Part shown: piece by piece, positions 33,339 through 40,995 of the stretch | How positions within the stretch are numbered: position 1 is the first letter of the stretch | How the letters are laid out: every line of letters starts with the position of its first letter | Translations under genes and position numbers: made by a program | DNA from: Clostridium transplantifaecale | Lineage (GTDB): Bacteria; Bacillota; Clostridia; Lachnospirales; Lachnospiraceae | Reading direction: 5' to 3' | DNA length: 64,000 bases | NCBI RefSeq assembly: GCF_900626075.1 | Contig: NZ_UYZY01000003.1 | Span: forward strand, 1 to 64,000 | Notes under the pieces: generated by a model | Database searches by the model: none | Told to the model about the DNA's origin: nothing | The model's input: only the letters and a program-made list of their open reading frames with translations

Positions 33339-34508
33339 ATGATAATGGAATCAGCCAGACGGCTCCAGCCGCATCTCGGAATGCTCAGAAGGGAATTCCA
33401 CCGCTGCCCCGAGATATCCGGCCATGAAACAGGGACTGCGGAGAAGATCAGGAAAGAGCTTGAGGAAATAGGAGGTTATGAGCTCCAGACCGGTATTGGG
33501 GGATGCGGAATCATCGCATCCCTGCGGGGAGCAAAAGCGGGCAAAACGGTGGCTCTGAGGGCGGATATGGATGCTTTGCAGGTCACGGAGGAGACCGGTC
33601 TTCCCTTCAGCTCACAAACACCGGGAGTCATGCATGCCTGCGGCCATGATAATCACATTACGATGCTGCTGGGGGCGGCCCGCCTTCTGGCTGAGAGAAG
33701 AGAAGAATTGGCCGGTTCCGTCCGGCTTATCTTCCAGCCTTCAGAGGAGATGTCCCCGCATGGAGGTTCCAGGGAGATGATTGCAGGAGGGGCTATGGAA
33801 GGTGTGGACGCCGTGTTTGGCATACACGTATGGCCGGAACTGCCTCTGGGAAGCATCGGGATAAAGGCGGGGCCTCTCATGGCGGCATCGGATCATTTTA
33901 CCGTGAGAATTAAAGGATGCCTGAGCCATGCAGCCCGTCCAAATGAAGGAGTAGACGCCCTGGTTGCCGGTTCCCAGTTTGTGACGGCGGTTCAGACGAT
34001 TGTCAGCCGGAATGCGGATCCCATGAAATCCATGGTCATTACAATTGGAACGTTTGAAGCCGGCACCCGTTATAATATTGTGGCGGGAGAATGCGTGCTG
34101 GAAGGCACCTGCCGTACTTTTGCGTCCGATATGAGGGATTTAGCTGAAAAGAGACTCAATGAGATTTTACAGGGCGTCTGCCTGCTGTCCGGATGTACGG
34201 GAACACTGGATTATGAGAGAGGATATATGGCGCTCATCAATGAACCTGCCATGGCGGAATATATGAAAAAAACGGCCTCGGAACTTTTTGGCCCCGAAAA
34301 GGCAGTTTCGGTAGAACCGGCCATGACGGCGGAGGATTTCTCTTTTTATCTGGCGGAGAAGCCGGGCGCCTTTGCCTGGATTGGGACGACGGGGGAAGGG
34401 GAAAATGCCTGGCCGCTGCACAGCAGCCGCTATAATCCTAATGAGGAAGTTCTGTGGAGAGGGGCGGCCCTAATGGCCGGTCTTGTTATGAACTTTGATA
34501 AACAATAA
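33339..34508 (+). CDS. M20 family amidohydrolase, AbgA/hippurate hydrolase-like
   Basis: A 389-aa metallo-amidohydrolase with the standard motif set: HRCPEISGHETGTAEKI, ALRADMDALQVTEE, MHACGHDNHITMLLGAARLL, VRLIFQPSEEMSPHGGSREM (Glu-Glu), FGIHVWPELPLGS, SHAARPNEGVDAL and a C-terminal AEDFSFYL. Two metal ions are held by the Asp, His and Glu residues in these motifs. Substrate is probably an N-acyl amino acid. Last gene of the operon. Ribosome binding site AGGAGG. Confidence 0.87.
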   Translation: MIMESARRLQPHLGMLRREFHRCPEISGHETGTAEKIRKELEEIGGYELQTGIGGCGIIASLRGAKAGKTVALRADMDALQVTEETGLPFSSQTPGVMHACGHDNHITMLLGAARLLAERREELAGSVRLIFQPSEEMSPHGGSREMIAGGAMEGVDAVFGIHVWPELPLGSIGIKAGPLMAASDHFTVRIKGCLSHAARPNEGVDALVAGSQFVTAVQTIVSRNADPMKSMVITIGTFEAGTRYNIVAGECVLEGTCRTFASDMRDLAEKRLNEILQGVCLLSGCTGTLDYERGYMALINEPAMAEYMKKTASELFGPEKAVSVEPAMTAEDFSFYLAEKPGAFAWIGTTGEGENAWPLHSSRYNPNEEVLWRGAALMAGLVMNFDKQ

Positions 34509-34531
34509 GGTTTAAAGAAAAAGGAAACAAG

Positions 34532-34584
34532 AAAAGAACTGCCTTCAAAGAGGTTTGCTGTGCCTCATGGACGGCAGTTCTTTT
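34532..34584. terminator. Bidirectional terminator
   Basis: AAAAGAACTGCC (34532-34543) and GGCAGTTCTTTT (34573-34584), 12-bp perfect stem between convergent genes. Confidence 0.8.
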
Positions 34585-34606
34585 AGTCGTTTTTTCAGTC
34601 GGTTTT

Positions 34607-35911
34607 TTAGAAGAAAAGAAGATACCAGTTCTGCTCTACAAACTGATAAGTTTTATTGGGCCGCCCCTTTTCCTGGGCGCCGTCCAGATAAGTTTCGGAA
34701 ATCAGTTCGCACGAACTGAGCTTTTGTATAATCCTGTTGCAGCTTCTGGGGGTAATGTTCAGCCATTGGGCCAGAAGAGCGGAGGTTATAATCTGCTTCG
34801 GGTTTTTTGTAAAAAGGCCGATAATTTTGTAGAGATTGGCTTCATTGATGCCTTGTTCCCTGGAAAAATCCAGAACTTTTTCGTTGTCATAACTGAAACG
34901 GAGTGTGTTGCTGACCGAGAGAGGACCGATGAGATGCATCTGTTCATCTAACAGAAAACCGTCGTTTTTCTTGTAATGGACGGCCTCCTCCAGGGCGTGC
35001 TCCGCCTGTTCCTGGCTTTGCTCAAAGGCGGTGGAAATACCGGCTCCGAGCCGGAAATCAATCTCTTCCTTTTCCCTTAGATATCCGATCAGCGTACAAA
35101 GCCGGCGGACGAACTGCGGGATATCCTCCAGTTCCGAACTCAGCTGAAAATAGGTGATATTGGACTGGATGGAAAAATTCAGGTTCTGTTCCTTACGGAA
35201 ATCTACAAGATATTTATACAGGGTGACCTTCTTGTATTCAATCTCGCCGCCGGGCAGGGAGTTGTCATAAATCAGGCGTATCAGGACACAGGTCTTATAT
35301 AAAGTAGTGTTTAACTGAAGCTTGGCAAGGTGAACGGCGTTCCGTATGGACTCGGCGATAGTGTTGTCATCGGGAAAAATATAGAGATAGGGGATTTTTG
35401 CCTCCTCGTACAAGGGAAGGGAGTTGGTGGAACGGACAAAAACCATATCAATTTTCTTTTCCTCCCACAGCTTTTTTGCCGTATTAAAAAGAATATCGTA
35501 ATTCAGTTCATCGGAAGTGCAGCAATAAGGCATCAGTTCCGGTTTCAGATATTTGTTCAAATCCAGATAATTATTGCTGGGCAGCAGGAAATCGCAGTAA
35601 ATCCTGTTAAGGGGAATGTCCGGGTGGGTCAGGACAAAATCCAGGGCTATAGCCAGAAAATGCTTAGTTTCGTATGAAACAAAGGTGCAGGGCTTATTGA
35701 TCTTCGCTATATTTGTAAGCTGATAGTAACCAAATTCCCCACTGCAGAAAATGACATCGCAATTGTCTCTGCACTGGTGATAAATTGTTTCAATTTCTTC
35801 CAGGGAATGGTATACATATTTATGGAAGATACAGCCGAAATTATTCTGCGCAATCACCCGGTTGATGGCCTGCAGTGAAACCTCGGGACTGATAATGCTG
35901 ATTGTAATCAT
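34607..35911 (-). CDS. Transcriptional regulator with C-terminal winged helix
   Basis: A 434-aa soluble protein. N-terminal ~170 residues alternate strand and helix like a PrpR or periplasmic-binding-type sensor (CDVIFCSGEFGYYQLT, IAKINKPCTFVSYE). Residues ~220-330 look like a degenerate nucleotidyl-cyclase-type region (FRLGAGISTAFEQSQEQAEHALEEA). The C-terminal ~80 residues form a winged helix (IITSALLAQWLNITPRSCNR, IIQKLSSCELISETY). Proteins of this plan sit beside amidohydrolase/carrier operons in clostridia. It converges with that operon and is the best candidate for binding the palindrome at 30290-30316. Confidence 0.7.
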   Translation of the reverse strand: MITISIISPEVSLQAINRVIAQNNFGCIFHKYVYHSLEEIETIYHQCRDNCDVIFCSGEFGYYQLTNIAKINKPCTFVSYETKHFLAIALDFVLTHPDIPLNRIYCDFLLPSNNYLDLNKYLKPELMPYCCTSDELNYDILFNTAKKLWEEKKIDMVFVRSTNSLPLYEEAKIPYLYIFPDDNTIAESIRNAVHLAKLQLNTTLYKTCVLIRLIYDNSLPGGEIEYKKVTLYKYLVDFRKEQNLNFSIQSNITYFQLSSELEDIPQFVRRLCTLIGYLREKEEIDFRLGAGISTAFEQSQEQAEHALEEAVHYKKNDGFLLDEQMHLIGPLSVSNTLRFSYDNEKVLDFSREQGINEANLYKIIGLFTKNPKQIITSALLAQWLNITPRSCNRIIQKLSSCELISETYLDGAQEKGRPNKTYQFVEQNWYLLFF

Positions 35912-36207
35912 AAAATTCTCCAGTTTTAAAATACTCTTTTATCGCCGCATCGCCGGGGCATGAAGAAAAGACGGCAAAAAACGGCCGCTGCCGAAGCTTC
36001 AGGCCGGCGGCGCCGGATAAAAGGCAGTTAAATGTGTTTAGCTTAAGTGTACTATAAAAGCCGGCTTTTGGGAAGCTTCGAAGGAGGTGTTGTCCGGGAA
36101 ATTTGCAGTTGCAGGGACGGGAGGAATGTATTAGAATTACAGTGATACGGATAAGAGCGTAAACAGCCGGCAGAACCGGATAAAAAGGATGGAGGAGGGA
36201 AGCTGCA
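35912..36207. other. Intergenic, GC-rich hairpins
   Basis: Holds short inverted GC repeats (ACGGCCG/CGGCCGG region near 35975-36020) and AAGCCGGCTTTT near 36058; TATAGT on the minus strand near 36055 may be the -10 of the regulator gene. No gene seen. Confidence 0.35.
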
Positions 36208-36747
36208 ATGGAAAATGGATTAACCGGTGCAAAGAGACGGGAGATGATTCTGAGCATGATGAGGCAGGCGGAACGTCCTCTCTCGGGAACGGCTCTGGGA
36301 AAGGCTGCCGGCGTCAGCCGCCAGGTCGTGGTACAGGATATCGCCCTGCTGCGCACGGAGGGGTGTCCGATTGTCGCTACGGCGCGGGGCTATATCTTAA
36401 ACGAGGATAAGACGGCCATGCGCCTTTTTAAGGTCTGCCACGGTAACGATGAAACGGAGGATGAACTGAAAACCATCGTGGATCTGGGAGGCTGTGTTTT
36501 GGATGTTATGATCAATCACCGCGTATATGGAAAAATGTCGGCTCCCCTGAACATCAAAAATCGCCGGGACATACAGCGGTTTATGAATGACATTAAGTCG
36601 GGCAAGTCGTCCCCGCTTATGAACGTGACTTCAGGCTACCATTTTCATCACGTATCGGCAGAACAGGAAGAGATATTGGATGAAATTGGGGAGGCTTTGA
36701 AGGAAAAACACTATTTGACGGAGCTTATGCCGTATGAAGAGATATAG
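36208..36747 (+). CDS. niaR: NiaR-type repressor of NAD biosynthesis
   Basis: A 179-aa protein with an N-terminal helix-turn-helix of the HTH_11 type (RREMILSMMRQAERPLSGTA, LGKAAGVSRQVVVQDIALLR) and a C-terminal 3H domain. The three conserved His regions are visible: KVCHGNDETEDEL, VMINHRVYGKMSAPL and SGYHFHHVSAEQEEIL. NiaR (YrxA) represses nad genes when nicotinate is present, using a metal held by the 3H domain. The nadABC operon lies about 6 kb upstream in this window. Monocistronic. Confidence 0.87.
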   Translation: MENGLTGAKRREMILSMMRQAERPLSGTALGKAAGVSRQVVVQDIALLRTEGCPIVATARGYILNEDKTAMRLFKVCHGNDETEDELKTIVDLGGCVLDVMINHRVYGKMSAPLNIKNRRDIQRFMNDIKSGKSSPLMNVTSGYHFHHVSAEQEEILDEIGEALKEKHYLTELMPYEEI

Positions 36748-37056
36748 GCGCGGAGCGGGCAGAAGCTGAACCGGTAAGCGCGGCGGTATCAAATCACTAC
36801 AATTGTGGAAATTTATAGGAAATTTATAGCAGAAAATGCTTGCGATCATGTTTATCCTGTGGTATACTATGACCCGTTGATGCGTTTTTCTACAACTGCT
36901 TCCAAATTTCCTCAATTTGTGCTTGACAGTCGGATGGTTTTAGTATATACTACTTTTGCTGTCAAAAAACGCAGCAGACAATGCCAGGTTGGCAGAACAG
37001 CCGAGAGCAGAGGAAGTTATGTTGCCAAATGTTTGGCCAAATCGCAAAGTGAATAT
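36748..37056 (+). promoter_or_regulatory. Promoter of the tRNA cluster
   Basis: TTGACA (36923-36928), 17-bp spacer, TATACT (36946-36951), a consensus-like stable RNA promoter. The ~100-base leader before tRNA-Arg and the stretch 36748-36920 hold no recognisable gene. Confidence 0.75.
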
Positions 37057-37130
<74 letters not shown>

Positions 37131-37132
37131 TC

Positions 37133-37154
37133 ATCTGAACCAATTGGTTCAGAT
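37133..37154. repeat. 22-bp perfect palindrome between tRNAs
   Basis: ATCTGAACC-AATT-GGTTCAGAT in the spacer between tRNA-Arg and tRNA-His; lacks a T run, so more likely an RNA processing hairpin than a terminator. Confidence 0.5.
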
Positions 37155-37161
37155 AACGTAT

Positions 37162-37236
37162 GGTGGGTATAGCGCAGTTGGTTAGCGCGCCAGATTGTGG
37201 CTCTGGAGGCCAAGGGTTCGAATCCCTTTATCCACC
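37162..37236 (+). tRNA. tRNA-His (GTG)
   Basis: Acceptor GTGGGTA/TATCCAC with the extra G at -1 opposite C73, anticodon loop TTGTGGC. Confidence 0.95.
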
Positions 37237-37259
37237 TTCCCTTTTCAGGGGTTCGCTGA

Positions 37260-37331
37260 TGGGCTATCGCCAAGCGGTAAGGCACAGGACTTTGACTCCT
37301 GCATTCGTTGGTTCGAATCCAACTAGCCCAG
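37260..37331 (+). tRNA. tRNA-Gln (TTG)
   Basis: Acceptor TGGGCTA/TAGCCCA, anticodon stem CAGGA/TCCTG with loop CTTTGAC. Confidence 0.95.
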
Positions 37332-37338
37332 TTATTAG

Positions 37339-37411
37339 GGGGTATTAGCTCAGTCGGTAGAGCACTTGACTTTTAATCAAGTTGTCCGGGGTTCGAATCC
37401 CCGATGCCTCA
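37339..37411 (+). tRNA. tRNA-Lys (TTT)
   Basis: Acceptor GGGGTAT/ATGCCTC, anticodon stem CTTGA/TCAAG with loop CTTTTAA. Confidence 0.95.
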
Positions 37412-37422
37412 TGAATGAAATG

Positions 37423-37463
37423 AAGCGGAAAACCTTGTGGTTGACAGGTTTTCCGCTTTTTTG
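37423..37463 (+). terminator. tRNA cluster terminator
   Basis: AAGCGGAAAACCT (37423-37435) and AGGTTTTCCGCTT (37446-37458), perfect 13-bp stem followed by Ts. Nothing recognisable in 37464-37670. Confidence 0.85.
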
Positions 37464-37670
37464 CTTTGCACACTGTGCGAAAGTACGTATTTTTAAAGCA
37501 AAAAAAGTGTCTGGAATTTTCCTCTTTCCATCCGGTGTGCAGCGCCGGACATCCCTGATTATTAAATTACAGTTCTGTATAAAAGTCCCTCAATCATCCA
37601 ATAATTTAATAAAAGCAATTTTATAAAGCCGCGGGAGTTCTGTACCGGAAAAAGGAAAGAACGGCAACAA

Positions 37671-37711
37671 AAAAAGAGGCCTGCAAAGTACAAGTCAGAA
37701 AACCTCTTTTT
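37671..37711 (-). terminator. Terminator of small XRE gene
   Basis: AAAAAGAGG (37671-37679) and CCTCTTTTT (37703-37711), overlapping the minus-strand stop codon. Confidence 0.65.
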
Positions 37712-37922
37712 AGATATTGGATTCCTCTTTTTCGAATTTAATTACATCGGTTATATCGCAGTCATAGGTATTACACAGGTCGTTTAGAGTATTCAGGGTA
37801 ATGCTTCTGTTGTGTTTTAAATTATCTAACATGCCTCTGCTCATGCGATATTTATGGATTAAATCATATTGGCTGATTCTTTTTCTTCTGAGAGTATCCC
37901 AAAACGGCTCGAAAGTAATCAT
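37710..37922 (-). CDS. Small XRE/Cro-type regulator (70 aa)
   Basis: A 70-aa protein that is almost entirely a Cro-like helix-turn-helix: FWDTLRRKRISQYDLIHKYR, MSRGMLDNLKHNRSITLNTL, NDLCNTYDCDITDVIKF. This is the HTH_26/YozG-like class of minimal regulators. Divergent from the gene at 38053, which it may control. The ribosome binding site on the minus strand (GAGGTAAATAT) is acceptable. Confidence 0.8.
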   Translation of the reverse strand: MITFEPFWDTLRRKRISQYDLIHKYRMSRGMLDNLKHNRSITLNTLNDLCNTYDCDITDVIKFEKEESNI

Positions 37923-38052
37923 ATATTTACCTCACTTTGTTTAAGTGTACAAGTCAAAATCACTATTGAATATTGCCAAATGTTTGGGAATATATGTATA
38001 ATGGATGTGATATCAGTAAACGGACTATGTGTGAGGTATGGGAGGTAAGAAT

Positions 38053-38394
38053 ATGGAGCAGGATTTTGAGCGTTTTTTATCAAAACTGGAAACTGCAATG
38101 ACCTGTAGAAAAAAGACTGTGGATACAAATCAATTTATCAAGTTTGAATCCCTGTATAAAAAAACTCTGATTGAATTTGCGGATCTGTGCGAAGCGTCGA
38201 TGGAAACAAAATATGATGAGGACTCCGTCTCGGTTACAATTGTGGGAAAAACACTTGTGATCTCTGACTTTGACAGTGCAATGAAGGAGATAATTATGGA
38301 CAGGAATACGGTTATTCATTTCGGTATGGACGAGAAGAAAAAGGACAGCGTGATGATGAATTTGTGGTTCAGATGCTGGTCGTGGGAGGAGTAA
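38053..38394 (+). CDS. Unknown protein (113 aa)
   Basis: Start at ATG 38053 with GGGAGGT 7 bases upstream, rather than the ATG 15 bases earlier. The 113-aa product has an N-terminal helix pair (DFERFLSKLETAM, FIKFESLYKKTLIEFADL), then strands (DSVSVTIVGKTLVISDFDSA, VIHFGMDEKKKDSVMMNLWF) and ends CWSWEE. No family recognised. Stands between a divergent regulator and the flavodoxin region. Confidence 0.65.
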   Translation: MEQDFERFLSKLETAMTCRKKTVDTNQFIKFESLYKKTLIEFADLCEASMETKYDEDSVSVTIVGKTLVISDFDSAMKEIIMDRNTVIHFGMDEKKKDSVMMNLWFRCWSWEE

Positions 38395-38467
38395 AGGGGA
38401 AGGATTACGCAGTTTGGAAAATATTCAGTTGACATCTATAGCGGAATATGATAAAGTTCTAGAGAGG

Positions 38468-38579
38468 GTTAGTTAGAACTAACTATGGGCAATGGAGCGG
38501 TGTCTGCCGGGGAAAACGAAGAGAAAAAATCTTGATAAGAAGGACATTTTTTTTTACATATAAGTTAGTTGATACTAAC
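38468..38579 (+). promoter_or_regulatory. Two GTTAG-N6-CTAAC operator-like palindromes
   Basis: GTTAGTTAGAACTAAC at 38468-38483 and GTTAGTTGATACTAAC at 38564-38579, both upstream of DUF3793-flavodoxin. The second falls in the spacer of a possible promoter TTTACA-N17-TAACTA. A third copy is in front of ldh (40934-40949). Confidence 0.6.
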
Positions 38580-38673
38580 TATTTGCGCTGAGATTCACCG
38601 GCTCCGGCTGGAGCTGTGATGCGGCAGTGACTTCAGTACTCATAGTAACAGGGAAAGGAAGACAGTAAGGATC

Positions 38674-39240
38674 ATGAACAGGAAATTTGAAAAGATGCTT
38701 GTTGAACAGTGTGCCCCGACTTTGGCGGGGATCAAGCCGGCTAATCTGTTCCGGTTTTCCGGAGGAGGGAAGGAGATACGGCGGGAGGTTTTGTACTGGG
38801 ACAGAGAATTGAACCGGCATGGCATATCGGTGGAGATTATCAAGGAATGTCCCGGGACAGATTCAATTCTTGTATATGTATATCGAAAGGAGTGGGTGGA
38901 AGAAATTTTATCCGGTTCCGAAGTGAGGGATTTTCTGGAACAGAAGGGCTATGCCGGGTCGGATAACTGCGGCCGGTTTCTGGAACAGTTGTCGGAGCGC
39001 CTCTGCCTGGAAGAAGAATTTCCGCACGAGGTAGGGATTTTTCTTGGCTATCCTCTGGAAGATGTAATTGGCTTTATAGAGAACAGGGGCCAAAACTATA
39101 CCAGTTGCGGATTTTGGAAAACCTACGGAGATCCGTGCGAGGCCAGGAGCCGTTTTGACGGATACAGGGCCTGCATTAACATGTTCATGAAAATGTTTGA
39201 AAACGGTATACCGGTCATTCAGCTTCTCAGGGCGGTCTGA
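38674..39240 (+). CDS. DUF3793 family protein
   Basis: A 188-aa soluble protein with the DUF3793 pattern: CAPTLAGIKPANLF near the N terminus, SILVYVYRKEWV in the middle, FPHEVGIFLGYPLEDVIGFI, CGFWKTYGDPCEARSRFDGY and a C-terminal NMFMKMFENG. Function unknown; these genes are commonly next to flavodoxin in clostridia, as here (54 bases). Paired palindromes upstream suggest joint regulation with flavodoxin. Confidence 0.82.
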   Translation: MNRKFEKMLVEQCAPTLAGIKPANLFRFSGGGKEIRREVLYWDRELNRHGISVEIIKECPGTDSILVYVYRKEWVEEILSGSEVRDFLEQKGYAGSDNCGRFLEQLSERLCLEEEFPHEVGIFLGYPLEDVIGFIENRGQNYTSCGFWKTYGDPCEARSRFDGYRACINMFMKMFENGIPVIQLLRAV

Positions 39241-39294
39241 CATGGATAAGGCCGGAAAAAGGCCTGTATAAATAATGAAAGGATGGATAGAAAG

Positions 39295-39720
39295 ATGAGT
39301 AAAATTGCAGTTGTTTATTGGAGCGGTACAGGAAATACAGAGGCGATGGCATATTACGTGGCAGAGGGAGCCAAAGCGGCAGGAGCGGAGGCAGATACAT
39401 TTACATCGGCAGAGTTTACTACGGATAAAGCGGCGGAGTATCCGGCAATTGCCTTTGGATGCCCGTCCATGGGAGCGGAGCAGCTGGAGGAAACAGAATT
39501 TGAACCCATGTTTGAAGAGGTGAAGACAACGCTGGGCGGAAAACGCATCGGCTTATTCGGTTCCTACGGATGGGGAGACGGAGAGTGGATGAGAATCTGG
39601 GAAGACGACTGCAGCAAACTCGGCTGCACAATGCCTGCCGAGCCGGTCCTGGCAAACGGTGCGCCGGATGATACGGCTGCAGAAGAGTGCAGGGCTCTCG
39701 GAGCAGCGCTTGCCCGATAA
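39295..39720 (+). CDS. Flavodoxin
   Basis: Start at ATG 39295, which has AAAGGATGG at the right distance; the ATG at 39283 lies inside that ribosome binding site. The 141-aa length is standard. FMN phosphate loop SGTGNTEAMA after the first strand, the 60s loop GCPSMGAEQLEE and the 90s loop FGSYGWGDGEWM flanking the isoalloxazine ring are clear. Low-potential electron carrier that can replace ferredoxin, typically under iron shortage; it could also serve the 2-hydroxyglutaryl-CoA dehydratase activator encoded downstream. Confidence 0.93.
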   Translation: MSKIAVVYWSGTGNTEAMAYYVAEGAKAAGAEADTFTSAEFTTDKAAEYPAIAFGCPSMGAEQLEETEFEPMFEEVKTTLGGKRIGLFGSYGWGDGEWMRIWEDDCSKLGCTMPAEPVLANGAPDDTAAEECRALGAALAR

Positions 39721-39727
39721 GGGGGCT

Positions 39728-39790
39728 CATAAAACGAAACGGCGTCAGTCTCACTGTTGAAAGGTGAGGCTGACGCCGTTTCGTTTTATG
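39728..39790. terminator. Long terminator hairpin after flavodoxin
   Basis: CATAAAACGAAACGGCGTCAG at the 5' side pairs with CTGACGCCGTTTCGTTTTATG at the 3' side, 21-bp perfect outer stem, with a further partial inner stem. Confidence 0.85.
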
Positions 39791-39902
39791 GGAATGAATA
39801 GAGACAGTACATATTGAAAACGCGAGGGTTATCACTATGCCGTGACCCGGTCTGAGGCGGCTGGTTTCTTCTATTCCTTTAAAAGGAGAGAAAGTCTCTC
39901 AA

Positions 39903-40853
39903 CTACATCTCCAGCTCCTCAAAACTCCTCCGGAGAATCTGGCACGACTGATCCATCTTTTCTTTTTCCTCGTCACTGAGGGACAGGGGCAGAACCCTCT
40001 GAATCCCGTTCTGGTTGATAATACACGGAACGCCTGTAAATAGGCCGGACTGTCTGTATTCGCCCCTCAGCATGGCTGATACGGTGAGGACACTGTGCTC
40101 GTTGCCGAGAATTGCCTTAGTGATTCGCGTCAGGGCCATACCGATGCCGTAATAGGTCGCATTTTTAGCTTCAATAATCTTATAAGCGGCAGTGCGGACC
40201 TCCTCGGAAATCTGTTCAAGCTCCTGAGAACAGATGGACCCGTGGGATTCTTCACAGAGTTCCGGGATGGATTTTGTGGCTACCATAGCCTGGCTCCAGG
40301 GGACGAATTCCGTGTCTCCGTGTTCGCCCATTACATATGCATGGATATTGCGGGGATCCACTTTCAGATAGTCGCCCAGCAGATAACGCAGTCTGGCCGT
40401 ATCCAGGGCGGTTCCGGTGCCGAGGACTCTCCGGGGATTAAAACCGGAGAGGGTGCATGTGATTCTTGTCATGATATCGACCGGATTGGTGGCGACAAGG
40501 AAAATGCCGTTAAAACCGGACGACGTCACTGGTTCAATAATGGATTTAAAAACTTCGGTGTTCCGTTTGAGAAGATTCAGGCGGCTTTCTCCCGGTTTCT
40601 GGGCCACTCCGGCGCAGATTACGGCGATGTCTGCATCGGTGCAGTCGTCATAGCTGCCGGCGTAAATCTTCATGTTGGAGCCGGAAAATGCAAGACCGTG
40701 GTTTAAGTCCATGGCTTCTCCGATGGCCCTCTCTTTATTGACGTCAATTAAAACAAGTTCGTCGCAGACGTTCTGGTTCAGCAGTGCATAGGCATAGCTC
40801 ATCCCGACCATTCCTGTTCCGATAAGCGCAACCTTACGTTTGTCAGTTCTCAT
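39903..40853 (-). CDS. ldh: L-lactate dehydrogenase
   Basis: A 316-aa NAD-dependent enzyme reducing pyruvate to L-lactate. Rossmann motif GTGMVGMSYAYAL, VLIDVNKERAIGEAMDL, the mobile loop CAGVAQKPGESRLNLL (Gln at the specificity position, as in lactate rather than malate dehydrogenases), VATNPVDIMT, GTGTALDTARLRYLL and the catalytic His in GEHGDTEFVPWS. Start supported by AAAGGAGG. The upstream region carries a GTTAG-N6-CTAAC palindrome shared with the flavodoxin locus. Confidence 0.93.
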   Translation of the reverse strand: MRTDKRKVALIGTGMVGMSYAYALLNQNVCDELVLIDVNKERAIGEAMDLNHGLAFSGSNMKIYAGSYDDCTDADIAVICAGVAQKPGESRLNLLKRNTEVFKSIIEPVTSSGFNGIFLVATNPVDIMTRITCTLSGFNPRRVLGTGTALDTARLRYLLGDYLKVDPRNIHAYVMGEHGDTEFVPWSQAMVATKSIPELCEESHGSICSQELEQISEEVRTAAYKIIEAKNATYYGIGMALTRITKAILGNEHSVLTVSAMLRGEYRQSGLFTGVPCIINQNGIQRVLPLSLSDEEKEKMDQSCQILRRSFEELEM

Positions 40854-40933
40854 ATTGGCCTCCTTTACCTGGCGAAAAAACGATTTATTAAGTTATAGAT
40901 ACCCATAAATACGGTAATTTATTCTTGTATAAA

Positions 40934-40949
40934 GTTAGCGGATGCTAAC
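40934..40949 (-). promoter_or_regulatory. Operator-like palindrome upstream of ldh
   Basis: GTTAGCGGATGCTAAC, the same GTTAG-N6-CTAAC pattern as 38468 and 38564, 81 bases before the ldh start codon, beside a possible TATACA -10 on the minus strand. Confidence 0.6.
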
Positions 40950-40995
40950 CTTCATATGGAATATTGTATTCTGATTTTGGGAAAAATGCAAGTAC

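Noticed and set aside
37160-37626. ORFs across the tRNA cluster
   Set aside because: Translations of tRNA genes and their terminator.
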